Shown here: positions 27,393 to 35,080 of the stretch, piece after piece
How positions within the stretch are numbered: position 1 is the stretch's first letter
Layout: every line of letters starts with the position of its first letter
Assembly: GCA_018716305.1 (NCBI GenBank)
Contig: DVKB01000013.1
Location: 1 to 64,000, forward strand
Direction: 5' to 3'
Length of the DNA: 64,000 bases
Origin: Candidatus Scatomonas merdigallinarum
GTDB lineage: Bacteria; Bacillota; Clostridia; Lachnospirales; Lachnospiraceae
Notes under the pieces: generated by a model
What the model saw: only the letters and a program-made list of their open reading frames with translations
Database searches by the model: none
Told to the model about the DNA's origin: nothing
Translations under genes and position numbers: made by a program

Positions 27393-27484
27393 GCGCGATA
27401 TGCCCGGCGGGCAGAAAAGCTGTGAACGGAGCGCGGCATCGCCTCCGTGTTTCACGAAAGTAAGATCATAAAGGAGGTTTTATT

Positions 27485-27787
27485 ATGCGACTGACGCCCA
27501 AGGAACAGGAAAAGCTGCTGCTGCATCTGGCAGGCAGCCTGGCGAAGGAAAGAAAAGAGCGGGGTCTGAAGCTGAATTACCCGGAGGCGGTGGCCTATAT
27601 CAGCTCGGAACTGATGGAGATGGCCCGGGACGGGAAAGAGGTAACGGAGCTGATGCATCTGGGAACCACGCTGCTGTCAAAAGAAGACGTCATGGAAGGG
27701 GTGGCGGATATGGCGGCCGAGGTTCAGGTGGAAGCTACGTTCCCCGACGGCACGAAACTGGTCACCGTACATAATCCCATTCAGTAA
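27485..27787 (+). CDS. ureA: Urease gamma subunit
   Basis: The 100-residue protein has the standard UreA size and motifs ([67 protein letters not shown]). It is the smallest structural subunit of the nickel enzyme that splits urea to ammonia and carbamate. AAAGGAGG precedes the start. It is the first gene of the urease operon, after a 140-base structured leader. Confidence 0.96.
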   Translation: MRLTPKEQEKLLLHLAGSLAKERKERGLKLNYPEAVAYISSELMEMARDGKEVTELMHLGTTLLSKEDVMEGVADMAAEVQVEATFPDGTKLVTVHNPIQ

Positions 27788-27801
27788 GGAGGAAGCGCAG
27801 T

Positions 27802-28161
27802 ATGAAGATCGGAGAAATCATGGCTCTTGACAGAGAGATCACATTAAACGAAGGAAAGGAAAGCCGTACCCTGGCAGTGGTCAATACCGGAGACCGTCCC
27901 GTACAGGTGGGATCCCATTTTCACTTTTTTGAGGTGAACCGCTGTCTGTCCTTCGACAGGGAACAGGCCTATGGATTCCATCTGGACATTCCATCCGGGA
28001 CCTCCGTCCGTTTTGAGCCGGGGGAGGAAAAGGAAGTAACCCTGACGGCTATGGGCGGCACCCGCCGGGTATTCGGCCTCAACGACCTGACCTGTGCCCA
28101 GGTTTCCGAGGCCACAAAGGCGGCGTCTCTGGAAAAAGCGAAACAAAAGGGATTTGTCTAA
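27802..28161 (+). CDS. ureB: Urease beta subunit
   Basis: The 119-residue protein matches UreB with [48 protein letters not shown] and GLNDL. It packs against UreA and UreC in the (ABC)3 core. AAGGAGG lies upstream and the gap from ureA is 14 bases. Confidence 0.96.
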   Translation: MKIGEIMALDREITLNEGKESRTLAVVNTGDRPVQVGSHFHFFEVNRCLSFDREQAYGFHLDIPSGTSVRFEPGEEKEVTLTAMGGTRRVFGLNDLTCAQVSEATKAASLEKAKQKGFV

Positions 28162-28177
28162 ATAGGAGGGATTGCAG

Positions 28178-29899
28178 ATGAGCACAAAAATATCCGGAGA
28201 AAAATACGCGATGATGTACGGCCCCACCACCGGCGATAAGGTGCGGCTGGCGGACACCAGTCTGGTGATCGAGGTGGAGAAGGACTATACCACCTACGGA
28301 GACGAGTGCAAGTTCGGAGGGGGCAAGACCCTCCGGGACGGCATGGGGCAGTCGGTAAAAACCACCAGCGCAGACGGAGATCTGGATCTGGTGATCACCA
28401 ATGCCCTGATTGTGGACTATACCGGAATCTATAAGGCGGATATCGGAATCAAAGACGGGAAGATCGCCGGTATCGGAAAAGCCGGAAATCCCTCTGTCAT
28501 GGACGGGGTGACTCCGGGCATGACCGTGGGAGCCTCCACGGAGGCCCTGGCAGGGGAAGGCCTGATCGTCACGGCCGGCGGACTGGATACCCACATTCAT
28601 TTTATTTCTCCCCAGCAGGTGGACTGCGCCCTGTACAGCGGGGTAACCACCATGATCGGCGGCGGCACCGGCCCCGCGGACGGCACCAACGCCACCACCT
28701 GTACCCCGGGCCCCTGGAATCTGGAGCGGATGCTGCAGGCCTGCGAAGAGTACCCCATGAATATCGGGCTCCTGGGCAAGGGCAACTGCTCTGATGAAAA
28801 AGCGTTGGAAGAGCAGATCCGGGCGGGCGCTATGGGCCTGAAGCTCCATGAGGACTGGGGATCCACACCGGCGGCCATTGACCACTGCCTGAATGTGGCC
28901 GACGCGTACGATGTGCAGGTGGCCATCCACACGGACACTCTGAATGAGGGAGGATGCGTGGAGGATACTCTGGCGGCCATCGCCGGCAGAACCATCCATA
29001 CATACCATACAGAAGGCGCCGGCGGCGGCCATGCCCCGGACATCATCCGCGCCGCGGCGGCGCCCAATGTACTTCCTTCCTCCACCAATCCTACCATGCC
29101 TTACACCGTCAACACCCTGGACGAGCATCTGGACATGCTGATGGTCTGCCATCACCTGGACAAACGGATTCCGGAGGATGTGGCTTTCGCGGATTCCCGG
29201 ATCCGCCCGGAGACCATTGCCGCGGAGGATGTTCTGCAGGATATGGGCGTATTTTCCATGATGAGTTCTGACTCCCAGGCCATGGGCCGGGTAGGAGAGG
29301 TCATCACCCGCACCTGGCAGACCGCCAGCAAGATGAAAGAGGAGAGAGGTCCTCTGCCGGAGGATGAAGGCCATGGCAACGACAACTTCCGGGTAAAACG
29401 GTACATTTCCAAATATACCATCAATCCCGCCATCACCCACGGCGTAGCATCCTACGTAGGCTCCGTGGAAGTGGGAAAATGGGCGGATCTGGTACTGTGG
29501 AATCCGGCGTTCTTCGGAAGCAAGCCGGATATGGTCATCAAGGGCGGCATGATCATCGCCTCCAAGATGGGCGACGCCAACGCTTCCATCCCCACCTGCC
29601 AGCCGGTGATGTATAAGCCCATGTTCGCGGCTCACGGAAAAGCCAGATACGGCTGCTGCCTGACCTTCGTGTCCAAGGCGGCCATGGAAGAGGATGTAAA
29701 GGGAAAATACCATCTGGAGAAAACGGTAGTTCCTGTCTCCGGGTGCCGGAATATTTCCAAGAAGGATATGAAATTCAACGATGGAACGCCGGAGATCACC
29801 GTGGACCCGGAAACCTATGAGGTGCGGGTGGACGGCGAACATATTACTTCCAAACCGGCCAAAAAGCTGCCGCTGACACAGCTTTACAGCCTGTTCTGA
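28178..29899 (+). CDS. ureC: Urease alpha (catalytic) subunit
   Basis: I chose ATG 28178 (573 residues), seven bases after AGGAGGG; the in-frame TTG at 28172 is too close. All active-site parts are visible: nickel ligands in DTHIHFI, the carbamylated lysine in [31 protein letters not shown], the flap His in MVCHHLD and the Asp in SSDSQAMGR. It forms the dinickel site that hydrolyses urea in the cytoplasm. It depends on the UreEFGD proteins encoded downstream for nickel loading. Confidence 0.97.
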   Translation: MSTKISGEKYAMMYGPTTGDKVRLADTSLVIEVEKDYTTYGDECKFGGGKTLRDGMGQSVKTTSADGDLDLVITNALIVDYTGIYKADIGIKDGKIAGIGKAGNPSVMDGVTPGMTVGASTEALAGEGLIVTAGGLDTHIHFISPQQVDCALYSGVTTMIGGGTGPADGTNATTCTPGPWNLERMLQACEEYPMNIGLLGKGNCSDEKALEEQIRAGAMGLKLHEDWGSTPAAIDHCLNVADAYDVQVAIHTDTLNEGGCVEDTLAAIAGRTIHTYHTEGAGGGHAPDIIRAAAAPNVLPSSTNPTMPYTVNTLDEHLDMLMVCHHLDKRIPEDVAFADSRIRPETIAAEDVLQDMGVFSMMSSDSQAMGRVGEVITRTWQTASKMKEERGPLPEDEGHGNDNFRVKRYISKYTINPAITHGVASYVGSVEVGKWADLVLWNPAFFGSKPDMVIKGGMIIASKMGDANASIPTCQPVMYKPMFAAHGKARYGCCLTFVSKAAMEEDVKGKYHLEKTVVPVSGCRNISKKDMKFNDGTPEITVDPETYEVRVDGEHITSKPAKKLPLTQLYSLF

Positions 29900-29927
29900 G
29901 AATCCGGAAAAGAGGAGGAGTGAAAAA

Positions 29928-30434
29928 ATGTTAGGAGTCTGTCTCTTATTTGTGGGCATCGTGCTGATTAACAACGGCATGTGTACCCTGTACAACGTAG
30001 ATGGAAAATCCGCGGCGGTGATGAATATCCTCACCGGAGGTCTTTCCGTGTTTATCAATGCCGTGAACCTGGTGCAGGGAAATTATTACGCCGCCGGCAC
30101 CGGGCTGCTCTTCGGCTTTACCTACCTGTTTGTGGCGTTTGTGAAGCTGGGAAAGTTAAACCCCATTCCCTTTGCCTGGTTTTCCACCTTTGTGGCCGTG
30201 AACGCGGCGGTATTCGGAACCATTGAGGGAATCACCGGAAGTTCTGCTCTGGGCGTGACTGCCGACTGGCGCTGGGCGGCCATCTGGTATCTGTGGGCGG
30301 TGCTGTGGGGTACCTCCTTTGTGGAGGATATCTGCGGCAGAAAGCTGGGGAAATTTGTCCCTGTCCTGCAGGTGTTTGAAGGGGTGGCCACGGCCTGGGT
30401 CCCCGGACTGCTGATGCTGATCGGCGCCTGGTAA
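29928..30434 (+). CDS. ureI: AmiS/UreI-family urea channel
   Basis: This 168-residue hydrophobic protein has six likely membrane spans and the family pattern LLFVGIVLINNGMC, NLVQGNYYAAGTGLLFGFTYLFVA and WYLWAVLWGTSFVED. It is a member of the AmiS/UreI family of passive urea or amide channels. Its position between ureC and ureE supports urea as the cargo. The long His-rich loop used for acid gating in Helicobacter is not present, so pH gating is doubtful. GAGGAG precedes the start. Confidence 0.9.
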   Translation: MLGVCLLFVGIVLINNGMCTLYNVDGKSAAVMNILTGGLSVFINAVNLVQGNYYAAGTGLLFGFTYLFVAFVKLGKLNPIPFAWFSTFVAVNAAVFGTIEGITGSSALGVTADWRWAAIWYLWAVLWGTSFVEDICGRKLGKFVPVLQVFEGVATAWVPGLLMLIGAW

Positions 30435-30458
30435 AATCGGTTAAGGGAGAAAGAGACT

Positions 30459-30938
30459 ATGATCTGTGAAAAAATTCTGGGCACCCTGGAGGATCTGGAC
30501 ACAGCCGGGAAAACCATAGAATATGTGGAGATTGAATGGCATGAGGCATTCAAGAAAATCCACCGGAAAACAACGGACACAGGCCGGGAAGTGGGCATCC
30601 GCCTGGACGATTCGGTGCTGACGGAAGGCCTGTATGAGGGAAAGGTGATCTATATGGACGAGAATCTGGTGATCGCCGTCCGCACTCCGCCCTGTGAAGT
30701 GATCCGGGTGACCGTGGAGCCGGATCACCGCTTTATGACAGCAAAGGTCTGCTATGAGATCGGCAACCGCCATGCCCCGCTTTTTTACGGCCCAAAGGAG
30801 GATACCTTTATTACACCCTACAATGAGCCTATGCTGCGGATGCTGTCCGGCCTCCATGGCGTAAAGGCGGAAAAAGAAGTGGGGAAGCTGGCCTTTGACC
30901 GAAGGATTTCGGCTTCCGTCCACAATCACCATCACTGA
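30459..30938 (+). CDS. ureE: Urease accessory protein UreE
   Basis: The 159-residue nickel metallochaperone has the N-terminal domain LGTLEDLD...VEIEWHEAFKKIHR, the central metal-binding region with Cys/His (RHAPLFYGPKEDTFITPYNEPML contains the conserved His), and a short tail ending HNHHH. It delivers nickel to the UreFGD complex. Start ATG 30459 follows GGGAGAAAGAG. Confidence 0.93.
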   Translation: MICEKILGTLEDLDTAGKTIEYVEIEWHEAFKKIHRKTTDTGREVGIRLDDSVLTEGLYEGKVIYMDENLVIAVRTPPCEVIRVTVEPDHRFMTAKVCYEIGNRHAPLFYGPKEDTFITPYNEPMLRMLSGLHGVKAEKEVGKLAFDRRISASVHNHHH

Positions 30939-30953
30939 ACCGGAGGGCAGGGT

Positions 30954-31649
30954 ATGGAACTTCTGAATCATCATTTCCTGCTGCTACAGATCAATGATTC
31001 CCTGTTCCCCATCGGAGGGTATTCCCATTCCTACGGGCTGGAAACCTATATCCAGAAAGGAATCGTACAGGATCTGGAAACTGCGGAGGAATATATCCGG
31101 AAACGGCTGAGTTACAATTTTCTGTATACGGATCTGCTGGCGGCCCGGCTGGCCTATGATGCGGCAGAGAGAGGAGATCTTCCGGCCCTGGATGAGCTGG
31201 AGGACATTCTGGAGGCGTCCAGAATCCCCATGGAGCTGCGGGAGGCCTCCAAAAAACTGGGAAGCCGCTTTATTAAAACCCTGGCGCATATGGGCGCCGG
31301 CAGGGAAACTGCTTTTTTTGACAGCTACCTGGAGGCCAGGAAGGGAAAAACCACCTGCCATCCCTGCGCTTACGGCGTGTTCTGCGCCTGCGCGGGGATC
31401 CGCAGGGAGGAAGCTCTGGCCGGATTTCTGTACGCTCAGGCATCCGCCATGGTGACCAACTGCGTAAAAACCATTCCCCTGAGCCAGTCTGACGGGCAGA
31501 AGCTGCTGCTGTCCCTTCATCCCCGGATGGAAGAGCTGGTGAGAGAGGCGGAAACCGCCGGGGAGGAAATGCTCTGCGCCTCAACACCGGGTTTCGACCT
31601 TCGCGGCATCCAGCACGAAACCCTCTATTCACGGCTTTATATGTCGTGA
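30954..31649 (+). CDS. ureF: Urease accessory protein UreF
   Basis: The 231-residue, all-helical protein carries the UreF opening LLLQINDSLFPIGGYSHSYGLETY and the KTIPLSQSDGQKLL segment near the end. It bridges UreG and UreD and controls GTP use during nickel insertion. It lies 15 bases after ureE. A GC-rich hairpin follows in the gap to ureG. Confidence 0.93.
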   Translation: MELLNHHFLLLQINDSLFPIGGYSHSYGLETYIQKGIVQDLETAEEYIRKRLSYNFLYTDLLAARLAYDAAERGDLPALDELEDILEASRIPMELREASKKLGSRFIKTLAHMGAGRETAFFDSYLEARKGKTTCHPCAYGVFCACAGIRREEALAGFLYAQASAMVTNCVKTIPLSQSDGQKLLLSLHPRMEELVREAETAGEEMLCASTPGFDLRGIQHETLYSRLYMS

Positions 31650-31673
31650 GGGGAGATCGAAAAAACATAGCCT

Positions 31674-31705
31674 GCCCGGCGCCCCGGAAGCAGAGGGGGC
31701 CGGGC
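31674..31705 (+). other. GC-rich hairpin between ureF and ureG
   Basis: GCCCGGC (31674-31680) pairs with GCCGGGC (31699-31705), with an inner CCCC/GGGG stem and one unpaired G. No T-run follows, so it is not a usual terminator. In a 93-base gap inside an otherwise tight operon it may be a processing or stability site. Confidence 0.55.
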
Positions 31706-31742
31706 GGGATCAAATATTTGCAGTTATGACAGGAGGAGAGCT

Positions 31743-32351
31743 ATGTCTTACGTAAAAATAGGAGTAGCCGGGCCGGTAGGCTCCGGGAAAACGGCGCTGA
31801 TTGAGGCTCTGACCCGGCAGATGGCCGGGGAGTACAGCATCGGCGTTATCACAAACGATATTTACACCAAGGAGGACGCGGAATTTCTGGCAAAAAACAG
31901 CGTGATGCCAAAGGAGCGCATCATCGGTGTGGAAACCGGCGGATGCCCCCACACCGCCATTCGGGAAGACGCTTCCATGAACCTGGAAGCAGTGGATGAA
32001 ATGATGGAGAAATTTCCGGACATTCAGCTTTTGTTCATTGAGAGCGGCGGGGATAATCTGTCCGCCACCTTCTCCCCGGAGCTGGTGGACGCCACGATTT
32101 TTGTCATTGATGTGGCGGAGGGCGACAAAATTCCCCGCAAAGGCGGCCCCGGCATCACCCGGTCGGATCTGCTGGTGATCAATAAGATTGATCTGGCTCC
32201 CTATGTAGGCGCCAGCCTGGAGGTGATGGAGCGGGATTCAAAGAAAATGAGGGGAGACCGTCCCTTTATCTTCACCAACATCCGGGGGAATGAGCATGTA
32301 GATGAGGTGATCCGCTGGATCAAGGAAAATGTACTGCTGGAAGGAATGTAA
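31743..32351 (+). CDS. ureG: Urease accessory GTPase UreG
   Basis: The 202-residue SIMIBI GTPase has the P-loop [14 protein letters not shown], the nickel motif [17 protein letters not shown] (Cys-Pro-His), [16 protein letters not shown], the guanine specificity motif [17 protein letters not shown] and a C-terminal helix. It delivers nickel in a GTP-dependent step. AGGAGGAG precedes the start. Confidence 0.97.
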   Translation: MSYVKIGVAGPVGSGKTALIEALTRQMAGEYSIGVITNDIYTKEDAEFLAKNSVMPKERIIGVETGGCPHTAIREDASMNLEAVDEMMEKFPDIQLLFIESGGDNLSATFSPELVDATIFVIDVAEGDKIPRKGGPGITRSDLLVINKIDLAPYVGASLEVMERDSKKMRGDRPFIFTNIRGNEHVDEVIRWIKENVLLEGM

Positions 32352-32354
32352 TTT

Positions 32355-33161
32355 ATGGCTGAAAATCAGTTTGGAAAAGTTTCCTCCCTGGAGCTGACTG
32401 CGGAAGAACGCCGGGGGGAAACGATTTTGAAAGAGGTACGGTTCACAGCTCCCTATAAGATTATGCAGCCCTTCCGGAAGAGGGACGGCGGGATCCAGGT
32501 CATGCTCCTGGCCGCCTCCGCGGGCATTCTGGAAGGGGACAGGCAGAAGTTTCAGATCAAAGTAAAGCCGGGGGCAAAGCTGGAATTTTTATCTCAGTCC
32601 TACGATAAGATCCACCCTATGGCCGCGGGCAGCGCCAGGAGAGATATTCTGATTCAGGTGGCCTCTCATGCGTCGCTGGCTTACCATCCGCAGCCGACGA
32701 TCCCCTTCCGGGACTCTGCGTTTGAGAGCCGTATGCGGGTAGAACTGGAAGATGAAACATCGGTTTTCCAGCTGTCGGAGATTCTCTCCTGCGGGCGGGC
32801 CGCCAGGGGAGAGCGGTTCGCGTACCGGTATTACCGGAATTACGTGGAAATTTACCGGGCAGGCAGGCTGATCTACCGGGACAACACCCGCTATGAGCCG
32901 GATTTGTTTGAGATGGAAGGGATGGGGATGTTTGAATCTTACACCCATCTGGCAAACCTGTTCTTTACAGAGCCCAAAGAGCCGGACAGCTTCCAGAAAA
33001 AGGTCCGGGAACTCCTGGAGGAGGACTGGAAGACGGAAGGCGGAATCACCCGGGCTTCCGGCGGCTTTGCCGTGAGAATTTTCGGCAGACGGGCACAGGA
33101 TCTGGAAAGGCTTTCACAGAAAATATGCGGACTGCTTTCTACATCAGATCGCAGGGAATAA
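32355..33161 (+). CDS. ureD: Urease accessory protein UreD
   Basis: The 268-residue beta-rich scaffold has PYKIMQPFRKRDGGIQVMLLAASAGILEGD, LSQSYDKIHPM, HPQTIPF-like HPQPTIPFRDSAFESRM and ILSCGRAARGERFAYRYYRNYVEIYR, all UreD/UreH features. It binds apo-urease and recruits UreFG. It is the last gene of the operon, three bases after ureG, using the AAGGA inside the ureG end. Its 3' end overlaps a minus-strand open frame by 23 bases. Confidence 0.93.
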   Translation: MAENQFGKVSSLELTAEERRGETILKEVRFTAPYKIMQPFRKRDGGIQVMLLAASAGILEGDRQKFQIKVKPGAKLEFLSQSYDKIHPMAAGSARRDILIQVASHASLAYHPQPTIPFRDSAFESRMRVELEDETSVFQLSEILSCGRAARGERFAYRYYRNYVEIYRAGRLIYRDNTRYEPDLFEMEGMGMFESYTHLANLFFTEPKEPDSFQKKVRELLEEDWKTEGGITRASGGFAVRIFGRRAQDLERLSQKICGLLSTSDRRE

Positions 33162-33444
33162 AGCAGTTTTTCTGATCAACGGGTATGACTTCTTCGCGCA
33201 CGCAATACCGCCGCTGCCACCAGGTCTTTGGCAATGATGATTTTCTTGAAAGAATCATCAATCGGGTCTGTTCAAACAAAAGATTTTTGCAACCTGACAC
33301 TATTTTCTGTTCTATTGTACCCTCCCGCGGCGCCCAGGCCTCCCCCAGGTTGACACAGGCGTAAAAGTCCTCAGGATACTGATACGTCATCCGCCAGAAG
33401 GGGTGCTTGATGATGCCGGGGGTGTTATGTTTATTGCGCGCCAT
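33139..33444 (-). CDS. Small protein of unknown function downstream of the DUF4143 ATPase
   Basis: This 101-residue frame starts three bases after the ATPase stop, with CAGGA upstream, and so could be translationally coupled. The first 47 residues (MARNKHNTPGIIKHPFWRMT, then a Tyr/Asp-rich stretch to PREGTIEQ) look like a real protein. The remainder is Cys/Arg/Trp-rich and may be read-through into unrelated DNA, because its end runs antisense over the ureD 3' end. I do not recognise it. It may be the truncated stub of a longer gene cut when this island joined the urease operon. Confidence 0.35.
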   Translation of the reverse strand: MARNKHNTPGIIKHPFWRMTYQYPEDFYACVNLGEAWAPREGTIEQKIVSGCKNLLFEQTRLMILSRKSSLPKTWWQRRYCVREEVIPVDQKNCFIPCDLM

Positions 33445-33447
33445 TTT

Positions 33448-34644
33448 TTATTCCTGCAATAGCCAGTCGGCAATATCATAAATTTCAATCCCCTCATAGC
33501 TATATTTCGGATGCCGTGTCCGGGCAATGATCATTTTTGGATAAGCATCCCGAATTTGCAGTAACGGCTGGCTCTCCCTTTCGAGCGTTTTCGGATCTGA
33601 AATATTGTCACTGACCTGAATATATATTTTTTCGTCTCCTTTTTGTGCTACAAAATCGATTTCCTTTTGATACAGCTTTCCCACGTATACATCATATTCT
33701 CTGCGGAGCAATTCGATACAAACCATGTTCTCATATACTCTGCCGTAATCCATATTTCTGCTCCCGAGAATAGCATACCGGATACCCGTATCACACAGAT
33801 AAAATTTTTCAGAACTTTCCAGATATTTCTTTCCACGAATATCATATCGTTTGATATCGTAAAAAACAAAGGCGTTGCACAAATACTTGATATATTTGCC
33901 AACCGTTACGTGATTGGTGATTGTCTTATTCGCTGTAAGGAGCTGGCTGACCTTATTCGGAGAAGTCAGATTGCTGATATTGTCCATAAGAAACTCGCTT
34001 AACCGCTGTAAAACCAATGTGTCCGGCAGCGAATACTTCTGCACAAGATCTCTTGTAACGATCGTTTCATAGACCTCCCTGATATAGCGGATTCTGTCTG
34101 CTTCTGTTTTATAAACGTAAGAGCCTGCCAATCCCCCCCTTATGGAATAGGTCTCAAACAAATTTTCTTTATCATCCGTTTCATTATAATACCGGCAGTA
34201 TTCCCGAAAACTGAAGGGAAACACATGAATCCCGATATAACGTCCGGTAAATAGAGTTGCCAGATCCGTACTCAGCAAAAATGCATTGGAACCTGTAATA
34301 TAAATATCATATCTCCGCTTCGAGTGAAGACTGTTGACCGCCAGCTCGAAACTCGGACACATTTGAACTTCATCCACAAAAAGATAGTTTGTTTTTCCCG
34401 CTTGATAATGTTCTTCTACATATGCATGAAACGAATGATATTCTTTGAGATTTTCATAGGTTATATCCATAAAGTCAATAAAAATGATATTGATGTTTTC
34501 AAAATGACCTTTTAGATACTCAATGTATGCCCTCATTAATACTGACTTTCCCGACCGGCGAATACCAGTAATAATTTTAATGTCCGGAGTTTGATTCAAC
34601 TCGATGATCCTGTTTAGATACTCTGTTCTCGTTATTATTTTCAT
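33448..34644 (-). CDS. AAA ATPase with DUF4143 domain
   Basis: I chose ATG 34644 (398 residues), which follows GAAGG; the in-frame TTG at 34662 has no site. The N-terminal AAA domain has Walker A GIRRSGKSVL, Walker B NYLFVDEVQ, and the sensor stretch YITGSNAFLLSTDLATLFTGR. The C-terminal DUF4143 region (about 190-390) has YLCDTGIRYAILG, YENMVCIELLRREYDVYVGK and a PD-(D/E)xK-like EIDFVAQKG...YIQVSDN pattern. Such ATPases are common in gut Firmicutes and Bacteroidetes accessory DNA. Their role is not settled. The gene is AT-rich compared with its neighbours, which suggests horizontal gain. Confidence 0.88.
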   Translation of the reverse strand: MKIITRTEYLNRIIELNQTPDIKIITGIRRSGKSVLMRAYIEYLKGHFENINIIFIDFMDITYENLKEYHSFHAYVEEHYQAGKTNYLFVDEVQMCPSFELAVNSLHSKRRYDIYITGSNAFLLSTDLATLFTGRYIGIHVFPFSFREYCRYYNETDDKENLFETYSIRGGLAGSYVYKTEADRIRYIREVYETIVTRDLVQKYSLPDTLVLQRLSEFLMDNISNLTSPNKVSQLLTANKTITNHVTVGKYIKYLCNAFVFYDIKRYDIRGKKYLESSEKFYLCDTGIRYAILGSRNMDYGRVYENMVCIELLRREYDVYVGKLYQKEIDFVAQKGDEKIYIQVSDNISDPKTLERESQPLLQIRDAYPKMIIARTRHPKYSYEGIEIYDIADWLLQE

Positions 34645-34657
34645 ATGCGCCTTCGCT

Positions 34658-34773
34658 TTCAAAAACTAAATTTTTTTGCTTTTTTGAAACCATCTTAAAA
34701 TCTATTATACGTTTATAACATAGTATATGCAAGCAGCTGATTTCAAAACTGAAATTTTTTGTTTTTTTTGAAA
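34658..34773. repeat. Two copies of an AT-rich palindromic element flanking a promoter
   Basis: Positions 34658-34689 and 34741-34773 are near-identical. Each begins TTTCAAAA and ends TTTTTTGAAA around an ACTAAATTTT or CTGAAATTTT core. Each copy is itself an imperfect inverted repeat. They flank the ATPase promoter at 34704-34732, so they may be operator sites or ends of a small mobile unit. Confidence 0.55.
34704..34732 (-). promoter_or_regulatory. Promoter of the DUF4143 ATPase
   Basis: On the minus strand TTGCAT (34732-34727), a 17-base spacer and TATAAT (34709-34704) lie 60 bases before the start codon. Confidence 0.7.
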
Positions 34774-34832
34774 GCAAATAAAGGTTCGTTGACATAGGAG
34801 CGCCGCATTTTGTATCCTCCTCTGCTGTGATG

Positions 34833-34861
34833 TTGACAACCATCTGTTCTGATACTATTAT
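34833..34861 (+). promoter_or_regulatory. Promoter reading into the HxlR remnant and defence operon
   Basis: TTGACA (34833-34838), a 17-base spacer and TATTAT (34856-34861) form a near-consensus promoter. Two AGTATA direct repeats lie just downstream (about 34871-34891). It likely drove the old HxlR gene and now reads into the TerB/ATPase/helicase operon. Confidence 0.7.
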
Positions 34862-34943
34862 ATTTCTGTAGTATATCTGCGCAAAGTATACACAATAAAG
34901 TGGGATAGTTACCAAATGGAAACCATAGAAGGAGAGTGGTCCT

Positions 34944-35054
34944 ATGCAGACAGCCGGAGAGCTGCCGGCGTGTCCGGTGGGAACAACGCTGATGCTGATC
35001 GGCGATAAATGGAAGGTTCTGATTCTGAGAGATCTGATGCCGGAGACGGGCTGA
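34944..35054 (+). pseudogene. Truncated HxlR-family regulator
   Basis: The 36-residue frame, with AAGGAGAG upstream, reads MQTAGELPACPVGTTLMLIG, then DKWKVLILRDLM and a stop five codons later. This is the exact N-terminal start of HxlR winged-helix regulators (Cys-Pro pair, then the first helices). A normal HxlR protein has about 100-120 residues. The next bases can be read in another frame as a Glu-Thr-Gly-Leu-Ile-Ser stretch like the later part of HxlR. An internal deletion is therefore likely. It cannot bind DNA as it stands. Confidence 0.75.
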
Positions 35055-35080
35055 TTTCCAAAGACAGGGAGGGCATTGCA

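Noticed and set aside
28079-30058. Long minus-strand open frame opposite ureC and ureI (659 codons)
   Set aside because: Antisense to intact urease genes. The His/Gly/Arg-rich composition is typical of a reverse-frame artefact.
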